Assembly: GCF_030253575.1 (NCBI RefSeq)
Contig: NC_080564.1
Location: forward strand, 8,104,501 to 8,168,500
DNA from: Rhododendron vialii
Taxonomy: Eukaryota; Streptophyta; Magnoliopsida; Ericales; Ericaceae
Direction: 5' to 3'
Length of the DNA: 64,000 nt
Shown here one piece after another: positions 24,731-35,580 of the stretch. The notes under the pieces are model-generated. The model did not search any database and had not been told where the DNA came from. It saw only the letters and a program-made list of their open reading frames with translations. Numbering within the stretch: the first letter of the stretch is position 1; each line of letters starts with the position of its first letter. A program made the translations under genes and the position numbers.

Positions 24731-25056
24731 TTAATTAGGGCTCGTTTGGCCTCCGTTTTGCTTTCCTATCTCATTTGGAAGATTCTTGGTTTGGGCCTCC
24801 CGGTTTTCCGTTGATATTTTAGCCCAAACATATGGGGCTTTAGGCCCACGTTTTTTGTATGGGTTCTCTGCTCGTTTTGGGTTTTAAGAGTGTTTTTTTT
24901 AGTGTAATGAGTGGAAAGATATAGAAAATTTATTGAAAATTGTGCCCATAGATTTTGAGACCCCAAACAAACAAGGTGAAACGCCAAAACCAGGGGGAAG
25001 AAAATTGGGCATGCATCAGTGGAAAATTCATGGCCAATTATGTCCAGTACCTAGTT

Positions 25057-25710
25057 TAAGGGCCCGTTCCAGAACCGAAATAAGAAATTATTTTTTGTCT
25101 AATAAGAAGCCTTGTTCCGGAAAATAAGAAGGTTGGTACTTATTTGGGAAGAATTTATATAGGTACCGACTGGCCGGGGAGGGAAATCGTACCGACGGCC
25201 GCGCCGTGCCTTCTCTGGCCACCGGACAGCCGATCCGAGCCGTCCAAAAATTCGAAAAAAAAAAAAAACCAAGGGGGCCGGCACGGGAATTAACGGCATC
25301 CGAGGTGTGTAGGGTACTTGATCTGAACACCTCTTTTTCACGGCTCGGATCGGCCTTCCGGTGGCCGGAGACGGCACGGAGCCGCCGTCGGTACGATTTC
25401 CCTCCGCCGACGCCCATTCTCATAGCAACAGTCTTATTTTTTGTATAAGGTAACTTCAAACTCAAAAATCATGTGTGTTACGTAAATAATTTTCTCATCA
25501 CTATGAATCTTGTTTGATAGATCTCATTGAAATCTTTAATACGGTGCAAAAAAAATGAATTTTTTTTTTCATTTACATTATTTTTTAGTTTGAAAATGTG
25601 AAAGGAACTTTTTATTTGGGTTTTGTGGAATAATCCTTCTTATTTTTGAATAAGAAATTCCAAAATAAGTACTTATTTTTTAAGAAAGTTTTCGGAACGG
25701 AGCCTAAGAG
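25057..25710 (+). mobile_element. MITE family A, copy 1, carrying a nested foldback element
   Basis: The left end reads AAGGGCCCGTTCCAGAACC and the right end GGAACGGAGCCTAAGAG. The core from 25440 to 25690 matches copy 3 (33358-33602) over shared stretches such as CTTGTTTGATAGATCTCATT and AATACGGTGCAAAAAAAAT. The interior around 25160-25415 is interrupted by a GC-rich inverted-repeat insert. Confidence 0.65.
25162..25415. mobile_element. Foldback element, shorter copy, nested in MITE A
   Basis: The left arm (about 25172-25240, GGGAAATCGTACCGACGGCC then CCGATCCGAGCCGT) pairs with the right arm (about 25345-25415, ACGGCTCGGATCGGCC then GCCGTCGGTACGATTTCCC). The centre shares CATCCGAGGTGTGTAGGGTA with the larger foldback at 25895-26240. 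Confidence 0.65.
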
Positions 25711-25894
25711 TTTGTTTGAAAGTTGGGGAGAGATATGGAAAAAATTTCCCACCCTTATTTGGTTCTTAAAAAAAAGAGAGGACAAATTTTAAATTCTAAC
25801 TCAGCTTTTCTCTCAATTTCTCTTCAATTTTTCCTTATTGTTTTCTTTCCTTTTTTGCCTTTCTTTCTCTAACTTCCAAATCGAAAATGATATT

Positions 25895-26240
25895 GGTACC
25901 GAAATCGTAGGGACGGCCGCGCCGAGCCGTCTCCAGCCATCGGAGGGCCGATCCGAGCCGTCCAAAAATTCTAAAAAAGAAAAACAAGGGGGCCTGCTCG
26001 AGATTCAATAGCATCCGAGGTGTGTAGGGTACTTGATTCGAGCTCCCCTTTTCTCCGGTGTATATATACATATATTCACGAAAAAGGGGTGCTCCGATCA
26101 AGCACTCTACACACCTCGGATGCCGTCGAATCTCGAGTAAGCCCCCTCGTTTTTCTTTTTTAAAATTTTTGAATGGCTCGGATCAGCCGTCCAGTGGCCG
26201 GAGACAGCCCGCGCGCGGCAGTCCCTACGATTTCGGTACC
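25895..26240. mobile_element. Long near-perfect foldback element (346 bp)
   Basis: It begins GGTACCGAAATCGTAGGGAC and ends with the exact complement GTCCCTACGATTTCGGTACC. The arms continue to pair through CCGATCCGAGCCGTCCA and CATCCGAGGTGTGTAG up to a short AT loop around 26060-26080. Each arm is about 160 bp. There is no open reading frame of note. Such a transcript would fold into one long hairpin. Confidence 0.8.
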
Positions 26241-26308
26241 TGTAGCACTACTCCTTCCAAATAGAGCCTAAATTCTGTGCACCCAAAGGAAACAAAAATG
26301 CTAGGAAC

Positions 26309-26393
26309 GCATCACCAAACATAATCTCTCACATACATGAAAACCCCATACATACTAGTACATGTAGACCTTACATGTATGTGAAAAATTGTG
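26309..26393. mobile_element. Short palindromic element with CACATACAT arms, copy 1
   Basis: CCAAACATAATCTCTCACAT on the left pairs imperfectly with ATGTGAAAAATTGTGTTTGG on the right, around a central TACTAGTA palindrome. Confidence 0.5.
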
Positions 26394-26949
26394 TTTGGTG
26401 TTATATTTGGATTATTGTTTATGTAGCACTTTTGCAAAGGAAAATCACGAGGACACTATCACAATGGAATATGGATGTATACACGCACGGGCACTTGAAC
26501 TAATTTCCTTTATCTCTCTTATAGAAAAAAAGCAAGAAGGTAGTGTAAAGGGATTGGGAAATTCTGTAGTGCAAGATCCTGCAAGCATCATGCACGGCGC
26601 ATACGGGCTATCAATCTCGACAATGAATGATTGAGATAGTATGATTTTTAATTATGACCGGTAAAAACCTATAAGAATCATTTATTACCGGTCATAATTG
26701 ATTTTTAATATGAATTATTGATTAATGAGATCGACGGTTATGTGTCGCTCTACACGTGCACTGCACGGAGTTGCACTAACAGCACCCCGGATCCGGTATA
26801 AAGGCGAAGCAGCTAAGGGGGTGTTTACTAACGTTTTTGTTTTCATTTTATATTTTATATTTTTTTTTACTTTTGTTTTAACTAATAAAAAAAACTTGTT
26901 CGGTAAATATGTTTCGATTTTTTGTTCATAACAAAAATGATACTCATAC

Positions 26950-27043
26950 AATAATTCAAACACAATTTCTCACATACATATGGGACCCACACATACATAA
27001 TATGTGTGTGGGTCATATATGCATGTTAGAGGCTGTGTTTGGA
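26950..27043. mobile_element. Short palindromic element with CACATACAT arms, copy 2
   Basis: ATTCAAACACAATTTCTCAC on the left and GGCTGTGTTTGGATTGTTGT on the right match copy 1 in design. The centre pairs GGGACCCACACATACATA with TATGTGTGTGGGTC. Confidence 0.5.
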
Positions 27044-27082
27044 TTGTTGTGTGTGTAACATTGTTTTTTTCATAAAAATAAA

Positions 27083-27213
27083 ACGGTCTTGCTATTGTCG
27101 TGGGCTGACGATAAACACACTAAAAGACAAGAAAAACACGTATTTTTGTGCACTTTTTATATCCTTTAATACACATTCACACATCTACTATCGTCAGCCC
27201 ATTGGGCTGATTT
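27083..27213 (+). mobile_element. MITE family B, copy 1
   Basis: It contains GGGCTGACGATAAACACACT at one end and TATCGTCAGCCCATTGGGCT at the other, which are inverted repeats. A second copy lies inverted at 57847-57993. Confidence 0.65.
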
Positions 27214-27299
27214 TAGAATTTTCCAAAATAAAAAAAAACGTTTATAATGTTTCTTGAAATTATGGAAATTACAAATTAGGTGTTTTTCGCTTTCTAGAA

Positions 27300-27539
27300 A
27301 CAGGAGATCCCCCGATGGTTTCCTTCTCTCCCGACTGGTACGCCCCTCCCCTCCCTCCCTCCCTCCCTCTCTCTCTCTCTCTCGCTCTCGCTCTCTCTCT
27401 CTTGTCAGCAGTGCAAAACCCTATCTTTAGTCCATTTATATTCGTTCCTTTTTCTGAAACTCAAATTCTCCACTTGTGTATGTCTAATCTATGTTCTAGA
27501 TTAATTGAAGAATGCTTATTCAACTATTTTGAGAATAAG
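27300..27539 (+). promoter_or_regulatory. Probable 5' UTR exon of MED21
   Basis: A strong donor, AATAAG|GTATGT, closes this stretch at 27539/27540. An acceptor (CTATCTTAG at 28499 or GTTTAG at 28518) lies just before the MED21 ATG. The start of the exon is a guess based on the pyrimidine tract. Confidence 0.4.
27346..27402. repeat. (CCCT)n/(CT)n tract in the MED21 leader region
   Basis: CCCT units pass into CT runs just upstream of, or inside, the inferred MED21 5' UTR exon. Pyrimidine tracts like this are common in plant 5' UTRs. Confidence 0.8.
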
Positions 27540-28119
27540 GTATGTATTTCCCTCAAAAATTGTGGAACTATGTACAATAGTGTAATCTGTGCCAGCATCT
27601 GTTTCATGGGGTGTTAGTAATATGTCTTCTTAGTGAATGTTTTTCGTTTATAAGAAAGGAATGGATGTATGTATTAGCTCAAGATATGCAATATGTAGTG
27701 AAGACATACAATTAGTATGAATTTCAAACTCAGTCACTTGATTGGTGAAAATTCTATTGTTGATATATGCACCTATAGATCCCTATTGTGTCTCTTTCCA
27801 GGTATCCTTTTCGTCAAATTTTATTCCTTGCAATTGACACCGAAAGGATACTCATATTAGCCTGGCAGTTTTTGTAGTAATTGCCACTGTTTTACGATTC
27901 CAAATTCTGATGTATGCTTTGACCTTTTAAGTTGATCTTATAGGGACTTCTTAATTGACATTATCCCACCAAATGTTCTTATACCCTGTATATGTGTTTT
28001 GTTTCGATATCTACTGTTTAGATTTGTTTTAGTATCATTGTTTGTTTTTTGTTAACAAAAGTAGGAAATGACAAACAATGACGTTGTGGAGGTTAGTGGA
28101 GAAAGTGGTGACGGCGTAT

Positions 28120-28238
28120 GGGCCCAATTAAAGCCGGGACAACGCCCCATACGGTTGGCCCCATAAGGAGCTGATTGCACCTAGGTGGTTTCGAACACGC
28201 TAGCCATACTAAGCGTTGTCCCGACTTTAATTGGGCCC
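28120..28238 (-). repeat. SINE-like fragment with 26-bp inverted arms
   Basis: GGGCCCAATTAAAGCCGGGA at 28120 is answered by the complement TCCCGACTTTAATTGGGCCC ending at 28238; 25 of 26 arm positions pair. The centre (TTGGCCCCATAAGGAGCTGA) is shared in the opposite sense with 63165-63395 and in part with 56977-57030. It lies in the inferred 5' UTR intron of MED21. Confidence 0.55.
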
Positions 28239-28521
28239 CCAGCTAGTGGATGGTGGGATTGGTGAGTTATCAAAAAAAATTGTATGGGGGCCGCTAGGAT
28301 AATTATTTAGCTTCTTTCCTTTGGCTTTATTACCTGTATCTTGTTATGACAGAAAAAATCAAGCTTGCTTCGAAAAACCTTCCCATTCTTGTTTAATATT
28401 TGTGAAGCTTCCTACTCCTCTACTTGGTGTTAATGTTGTGGATTGTCATGAGTCGGGTATTTTAACTATAACTAAACTTTCAAACTATGTCTATCTTAGG
28501 ATTTAGTGGCTAGTTTAGGAG

Positions 28522-31500
28522 ATGGATATAATTTCCCAACTACAAGAACTAGTCAACTCTATCGCAGCTCTTGCCTTCAATACCTTCGGCACATTACAAA
28601 GGGATTCCCCACCGGTCCGTCTGTCTCCAAATTATCCCGAACCTCATGCTGCTAATCCCACGGAAGATGCTGCTAATGTTGCAGAACAACCTAAGCTCAT
28701 GAGTGCTGCTCTGGTGAAGGCCGCTAAGCAGGTGCCCTTTACTTTTCTGCTACCTTCTCATTGACGAAAGTTAAGTGTTTATATGATTGACAAAAGTGTA
28801 TCTGAATACCAACATGATTTGGAGGTATTGAGCCGTTGAGCAATAAACCTAACTTTCTGGTTGGGTGCATATTTATCCTTTAGGACCTTTACAATAGCAT
28901 TTGGCTTCTAGAATCATTTTGTTGAGCCAGGTTGATTTTCTGCATTGGGTTCCTATGCGTATCAATGCCATTGAGTGCAGTTTGCAAACTCTACTTTACT
29001 CTTGTGACATGTCGAGTAATTGGATGAACTTGTAGTTGGGATCTCTAGCGTTTCTACTCCAGTAAAGTATCATGTAAGTTCTCTATTCTATTGATGAGCT
29101 ATATGATGTTAGATGCAATTGAGGAGCAAAAACTCGCAAGCAGTGAGTTTGACTGTGGTTCTTTTCTTTTCTTTTTTAAGTTTGTACCACTGGTTTCTTT
29201 TTTTAAAAGCTAAGTTGTGTGCTATTGCCCTCGATTTTTTAGATACAATTCTAAAATGGAAAATGTAGCTTCTCGACTTGTTCTAATTCTGCAAGGAGAG
29301 TTGGTGTCTTCCACTGATTGATTTGTATTTGTTGGTTCTTGTGTTCATTCCTAGGTTGACCAATCTAGAGATCAGCTTTTTTGAGTTACTTCAACTTGTC
29401 TATGTATACTTTATTCTTTTTAATGCTTCCGTATTCTTGTCTTCCTCCTTTAGGAAGAATTCTTTTCTTCTTTCGTTTAGATTTCTCTTGCCTAACAGCC
29501 TAAGCGGTTTTTTTGCCCTCCTATAACCAGAGAAAGGATGAAAGGAAACTACCTGGCTCCGGGCTCCCTAAAAATTCCCAAGGGGAGAGTGAAATTTTTT
29601 GGCTGTTGATGTTGTACCAGTCTTTCTCTGATTAACACTTCTTGTTAGGACATCTGTTGTGGGTAACATTACCTTGTTATTGGGATTCGGGTTTTTTGGC
29701 TTGTCTTTTGAGATGAGGACCCAAATGCTCACTTCATAGTTAAATATGATGTCTGAAACGTGTATTCCCAACCCAATTGGTAAAAGCAAGTAACTAATTG
29801 GTAAAACAAGAGGTATTGCCTGCCAAAATTTTGAATTTTGACTGCCAGAAAACAATTAGAGCTCAAAGTCGACTGAACCTTGCATATGTTTTGGCTTTCA
29901 CCCTCCCTTCTATTTCATTTCCCTTCCGTGTCGTGTACTCCTAGTCCTGGAACCTTTTGCTTGTCCCGTTCTGTAGAAGTTGTATATCGACTTACAGAAT
30001 GCTTGTTTTCCATATCCAGTTTGATGCATTGGTTGCAGCACTTCCTTCATCTGAAGGAGGTGAAGCGGCTCAACTCAAAAGGATTGCAGAACTTCAGGTA
30101 TTAGGTCGAGCAATGCAATCTTTCCTTAGAATATCAAAATAGTTACTTTGTTGTCTCATGCTCTTCTGGTATGTTCAGGCTGAAAATGATGCCGTGGGCC
30201 AAGAACTACAGAGGCAACTAGAAGCTGCAGGTGAAGCTTTGAACTTTTCGTTTTTCAAATGATACTAGGCTACTAGCTTTCAAATTCTGACAACTAACTC
30301 ATATTTACTGAAGATGTAGTAAACTTTGGCTCTATGTTACCAGGGAATTAAGTTTTCGTACAAACGTTCCAAAACATGGTACACTACCGTTTTTAAGCGG
30401 TAAATTTAGCGATCCCCTAAGTTTTCGCAAAAATGTCAACTTATTATGGTAAAACAGAGTGAAAATGGTATTTCGGTGGGAGAAAGTGCAAAAAGTTTTG
30501 TAATGCCTCGATTTTTGGGAACGTTAATTAAAATAAATACAAATTCGATTCAACATTTATTTTAAATAAAAACAATAATTGAGTCATTACAATAATTAAG
30601 TTGGAGTTTCAAATACAATTATTCTAGTCAAAAGGGAAAGAGTACTACGGTAAATCTATTCTACTTGATGTCCGGCTTCTTCCTCGATATTGTGCTCAGC
30701 TCTGAACTCCTCCAAATATTAAAATCTTTTCCTGTTCGTCACCTAGGTCTCGCATAATATGCCAGGGTCGAGGTTTTAAGCTCAGTAGCTAATTCCTACC
30801 CCTATATCCCATACTTTAGCAAAAATAATATATAATTTTGCAAAATAAAACACAGAGATTTAACAGTTCAACATATAAATAACAATTCAACAAAAAGTGT
30901 CAATGTCCTTTTGAAGTCAACATAGCGTATCGTAATTCGTGTCATCATTTTATCAGTATTGATTTCACTTTCCATTTTATTTTCTGGAGCAATGGTTTCG
31001 CTAACCATCTTTCAAATTCCATCGGGCTCCCAGGCTAATTTGTTCCACCCAAAAGCACTGATTCCGCTAACCGTCTCTTTCAGATTCCATCTGGCTCTCA
31101 GTCTTATTCATTTCACCATTTTCACACGAAGCGTATCGTAATTCGTGTCATCATTTTATCAGTATTGATTTCACTTTCCATTTTATTTTCTGGAGCACTA
31201 GTTTCGCTAACCATCTTTCAAATTCCATCAGGCTCTCAGGCTAATTTGTTCCACCCAAAAGCACTGATTCTGATAACCGTCTCTTTCAGATTCCATCGGG
31301 CTCTCAGTCTTATTCATTTCACCATTTTCACACGACACTAGTTCCGCTAACCATCCTTTTAAATTCAATCGGGCTCCTAGGTCACACACACTTGAGCCAT
31401 GATTCTGCTAACCATTCTTTCAGATTCCATCGGGCTCTCGTGCTCACGCAATTAATCTTCACATTTCAATTTCTCATTTATTCTCGTCAACTATTTCTCG

Positions 31501-34487
31501 TTTCTCGTGTCTCGTGAACATGCATCATTTTCTTGCGTTCACATTATTCTTTCAAAGTTTGCTAAAATCATGCAAAATCCTTGTTCATGCATTTCTACAC
31601 TTTCGTTTTAATCTAACTTAAAATGGTACCACGGTAATAACAAGAAGACTATATTTAACCATTCAACCCTATAATATTACAACATGCGAATATCTAACAA
31701 TGTTAACAACTTAACACCACTTGATAAATTACTTTCTCGGATAATTTAGCTGTACTAAGCATGCGATTTAATAAACCTAAATTACTAGTTTAACTCTAGC
31801 AGCTCTCCTGTAGCATTAAAATCATTTGTTCATCTCTCAGTAGTATTCGATATACCATTTTACAATTTTCCCAGGTCATCGCATTTTATAATTTTATACT
31901 TTATATGCAAAACTTATAACTAAATTCAATTTTCGTTCACCCAATAAATATAATCAGTACATTATACTTAGGTAAATAAGAAGAAGGTTTTTACCTCGCG
32001 ATCGATATATAAATTTTAACATGCGATACTTTTTGAGGACTAATGCTCACACCTAACTCGGAAAGGGTGTCTTTGTAAACCTTGGCTACAGCCTCATCGG
32101 CGATGATAACATCATCACCTAAGACGGCATAGTCAGTAAATAAACGCGCCTGATGAACTTTTCTTGCACAATACCACACCACAAAATGATATCATAATGC
32201 GAATAAAGGCCAAGAAGAACGATACCATACAATTTCTAATTTCAATATTTAATCATATAGCACATCAACATTATATATACTTAGGTGAGTAGGTAAGAGG
32301 TTTCTACCGTTCTTCTTGGTGGTAGTCGTGTACGGTACATCGGTGTTGGCGGCGGACAGAGTGACGGCTCGTCGGGTTCGATTCGGAAGAAAAAGAAAAT
32401 TGTTTTCTTTTTCTAGAATCAAAAGGACAACTAGAACTACTAAAATCAAATGGTGGTTTTGTGGGGGTAGTGGAAGGCTGTAATGTGGTGGTGGACTAGA
32501 ACTAAATTTTTATTCTCCTTCCCTCCCTCCTAGCCGATTCCCCTCTCTTTTTTACTCTCTCTAAACTCTCAAACAAAGTAAGAACAATGAAGTGAGGTGG
32601 TGTGTTTGAAATGTGAGATGTTATTGGGATATACACCGTTTCTTTCTTTTTAAACTTTTCTTTTTAAAAAGAAGGTAATTTTAAGTTTAAATATAAAGAA
32701 AATGAAAAATAATTTTTTAATTTTTTTTTGCACCGTTTAAAAGATTTCAATAAGATTTATATTGATAGAAAAATTATTTACGTAAACATATAATTTTTGA
32801 GCTTAAAATTACCTTCATTTTCTAAACTTCTTTTTCTCAAAACTGGAACGGCACGCTGTGCATCTTCCTTTTCTCTCCTCTTTCTTTCTTTGCCCCCCGC
32901 GAAAATATCTCTCTCTCTATATATTTCTTGCTCTCCACACGTCTAGGCCCATGGGTACATGATGGTTAGAACTTAGGGTAGTGTAGGATGATAATGATGA
33001 TTGGATAAATATCCATCTGTTTCCACTCTCTCTTACTAGTAGACTTGGAATGGAAGGCTAGAACAATAGGATAGGATGACATGGTGCATGCATGTGATGA
33101 GAGTTTGGGTGCAAGACACTCCACCTCTTTTCTCCCTCTCTCATGCTGATAGCTCTCTCTCTCTCTTTCCCTACATTTATTTCTCCCTCTCTACAGTCTA
33201 CATTATCCTTGAGTATATTAACTTGATTAGACAAGACTACATTGGAGAGAAATGATTGTCTTTGTCAGTTTCAGATCAAAACAATTTAGTTTAATATATT
33301 TATTCAAAAACAATGGGTCGAAATTCCGGATTGTTACCTGTTCAATCTTTATGCTCTTAGGGTGGGTTCCAAAAACCTAAATAAGAACTTATTTTTTAAG
33401 AAGGTAATTTCAAGCTTAAAAATCATGTGTTTACATAAATAATTTTCTTATCACTATGGATCTTGTTTGATAGATCTCATTGAGATCTTTAATACGGTGC
33501 AAAAAAAATTTAAAAATTATTTTTCATTTACATTATTTTTGAGTTTGAAAATGTGAAATAAGTACTTATTTTTTAAGAAGGTGTTCTGGAACGGAACCTT
33601 AGAAACATGTGTTGTATAAATAATTTGACAAACAATATTTATAGTTTCTCTAGATGTTTACCGGTTTTAAGAGTAAGTTCTACTTTTGTTATCTATAGAA
33701 GCCCAGAAATGATTCGTGCACAGCAAGCTACTTAAATTCTGAAGTGATTTTGGATGTTTTGTTAACGCCTTAAACGATATCGAACGAAGCTCATTTTTTA
33801 CAAAGACCTTAAACGATATATTTTGAACAAAATGAGCGGCTCCGATCATCTTTGTGCGACCCGAGGCGGGAGAAAAAGGCTGCTGTGCACAGCTGTTGTG
33901 CACAGCAGTCTGTGCACGTAGCACAGCTCATAGAAGCCTATTCCTAACATATCACAATTTAAGCATGTGGCGTACCAAATTTCCATTCAACCCGCGTTCT
34001 AGGTATCATAGCTTTGGCTTTGTTTAGTTGTTTTCAGAATCATTTTTCCAGAGCACCTTTGAGAAAATTGTTGGGTTAACGTTTCAATACTTTTCGTTGG
34101 GAATTTTTGGTGAAGAACTCACCTTCCAGAAAACGTTTTCCAGAAGAAGGCGTTTTCAAGTTCTCCATGGCCATTTCTGCATTAAATTAAGTACGGTATG
34201 AAAAAGATGAGTAATGATGAGTGAATTTGCCTTTGGCCTGTTCGACCGTGGACCTTGTGAATAACCCGGAAATACATGAATATAGTTGGCTTGTGTCCCC
34301 TCCTTGAGATCTCTGTGCTTTCCAAAGGCAGCTGTTGTTTGGACGGATAAAAATAAGAGCAATTTATATTTTGTAAAACTAACCTTTCTTGACTGCTATT
34401 TTGTGGCCAGATGAGGAATTAAAACAGGTCCAGGAGTTGTTCAGTCAAGCAGCTGATAATTGCTTGAACTTGAAGAAGCCAGAATGA
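28522..34487 (+). CDS. MED21: Mediator of RNA polymerase II transcription subunit 21
   Basis: Four coding exons are 28522-28731, 30020-30097, 30179-30230 and 34411-34487. Phases join correctly to give 138 residues, the usual plant length. The protein opens MDIISQLQELVNSIAALAFN, contains ALPSSEGGEAAQLKRIAEL and ends CLNLKKPE, all characteristic of plant MED21. The C-terminal half is a helical coiled coil that in the family pairs with MED7 in the Mediator middle module and bridges activators to RNA polymerase II in the nucleus. The first donor (CAG|GTGCCC) is weak, but the frame and family match leave little doubt. The last intron (30231-34410) is 4.2 kb and full of foreign sequence, yet its splice sites (GCAG|GTGAAG and GGCCAG) look normal. 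Confidence 0.95.
30924..31335 (+). repeat. 206-bp tandem duplication built of about 60-bp subunits
   Basis: AGCGTATCGTAATTCGTGTC starts at 30924 and again at 31130, and the two 206-bp copies are nearly identical. Inside, a subunit of about 60 bp (CGCTAACCGTCTCTTTCAGA followed by TTCCATC-GGGCTC) recurs. More diverged subunits continue to about 31445, making about six in all. Confidence 0.8.
31991..32240 (-). pseudogene. Mitovirus-type RNA-dependent RNA polymerase fragment (endogenous viral relic)
   Basis: On the minus strand an open stretch (32182-31991) contains FTDYAVLGDDVIIADEAV, the GDD catalytic palm motif in its mitovirus context, followed by a LGVSISPQK stretch. Just upstream, to about 32240, further palm-motif sequence (SSWPLFAL) is readable in the same frame but is broken by a TGA. 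After SPQK (about 32030) the similarity stops abruptly. Only about 65-70 codons of a polymerase normally several hundred long remain, so it cannot be functional. Mitovirus-like polymerase pieces are known in plant mitochondrial and nuclear genomes. This one sits in a MED21 intron, antisense to the gene. Direct viral capture and transfer from mitochondrial DNA are both possible. Confidence 0.8.
32645..32860 (-). mobile_element. MITE family A, copy 2 (inverted)
   Basis: It carries the family A core in reverse: GCACCGTTTAAAAGATTTCA and TTGAGCTTAAAATTACCTT, with a CTGGAACGGCAC end. It lies about 500 bp from copy 3 in opposite orientation, inside the MED21 intron. Confidence 0.6.
33358..33602 (+). 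mobile_element. MITE family A, copy 3
   Basis: The termini GGGTGGGTTCC and GGAACGGAACCTTAG and the subterminal pair AACTTATTTTTTAAGAAGGT / AAGTACTTATTTTTTAAGAA form inverted repeats. It is the most compact copy (about 245 bp), so it serves as the reference for the family. Confidence 0.65.
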
Positions 34488-35580
34488 TGTGCATCACCAA
34501 TTGGCATGAGTCTCTGCGGGGTCATTTGTGGACATCAGAGTTGGTGAAAACTTTTCGCTTGGAACGAGCAAAAAAACAACCTGGGAACGTAGAAGCTGTT
34601 TTTTTTTTGTATTTTTTGTTTTTTGCTATGCAAAAGTAAGTATTGTTAATTGTAGTTATTAGTGATGTTTAAACTTCCGTCAAATGCATGATAGTACATG
34701 CTGTCTGTTACTTAATATTGACCTGGATTATAGATTAGTGCAATCAAAATCTAGGTACTTTTTGCCTTTTGAGTTCTTAAAAAGGCTTGGCACCGTCCTT
34801 TGGCATTGACTGACGAAACATGAAAACGAGGTGTACTCTTCTCCTACGGCTCTGTTATTCCAGTTGTATCCGTTAAGCTTTGCAAGCAAGTAGCATGAAT
34901 GTTTTAATATATGAATCTTACAAAATAAAATGTTCAAATTAATACAATGAACGCTCAGTAAGAATTAATACAATGAACGCTCAGTAAGGTTCATTTGAGG
35001 TTTTTCGCCTCGTCTAGACAGAACACATCCTCCTTACCACAAAGATTCTGGTAGGGGCAAAAGGACATCGTTGAGCAAGTTTATGGTGATGCAAATAAAG
35101 TTACGAATTAGTACTACTAGCTATTATTATACGGACCCATTTACTGCATCTGTTAAGGGACCCATTTACTATTAGGGTGTGTTTTGGTATTTTCCCTAAT
35201 TGACAAATAATGCACGTACGTCTCCGTTTGGATCTTGGATCTATGCACACATGTGTACCCTATGCGTCCGGATATGTAAACCAAAAACAAAGCAAAATAA
35301 ATATGCATCCGATCTGATCTTAAAGCAGTGATAATAATCTCTCTGTCCTTCTATATATATATTTCATATGCTTTGTCTAGTAAACATCCCCATTTGTACA
35401 TGTCGCTTTTTTCACAAAAAACCCTCAAGAAGCAAAAAAAAACAAACCATATCATAAACCAATAATAAACCTAATCCTCAGCAGAAATTTAAAAAAAAAA
35501 AAACGAAACAAAAACAAAAAACTTTTACGGTCATGGCCGTCAAAAAACTCCAGAAAGGAAACCGCGATCGATCTCGCCGG
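34488..35580. other. Convergent 3' flanks of MED21 and the LBD gene
   Basis: The 3' UTRs of the two genes face each other across 1.1 kb. It has A-rich and T-rich tracts that could hold polyadenylation signals on either strand, and no further coding region is seen. Confidence 0.5.
34937..34988. repeat. 26-bp tandem duplication
   Basis: AATTAATACAATGAACGCTC plus AGTAAG occurs twice in direct succession, in the convergent intergenic region downstream of MED21. Confidence 0.8.

Larger units (their letters stand above)
24740..27290. other. Intergenic MITE nest between the KH gene and MED21
   Basis: No host gene is seen. It holds MITE family A (about 25057-25710) with a foldback element nested in it, an almost perfect foldback at 25895-26240, two small palindromes with CACATACAT arms (about 26309-26393 and 26950-27043), and one family B MITE (about 27083-27213). 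Confidence 0.6.
30231..34410 (+). other. Intron 3 of MED21, expanded by insertions
   Basis: This intron holds a possible LTR-type end at 30499, a 206-bp tandem duplication (30924-31335), a mitovirus-like fragment (about 32030-32240), two inverted MITE A copies, and TC-rich simple sequence near 33130-33200. Host-coding signal is absent. Confidence 0.75.

Noticed and set aside
30499-32600. A second long-LTR insertion starting TGTAATGCCTCGATTTTTGG in the MED21 intron
   Set aside because: The left tip resembles the solo LTR end, but no matching right tip or target duplication could be found, so no element was called.
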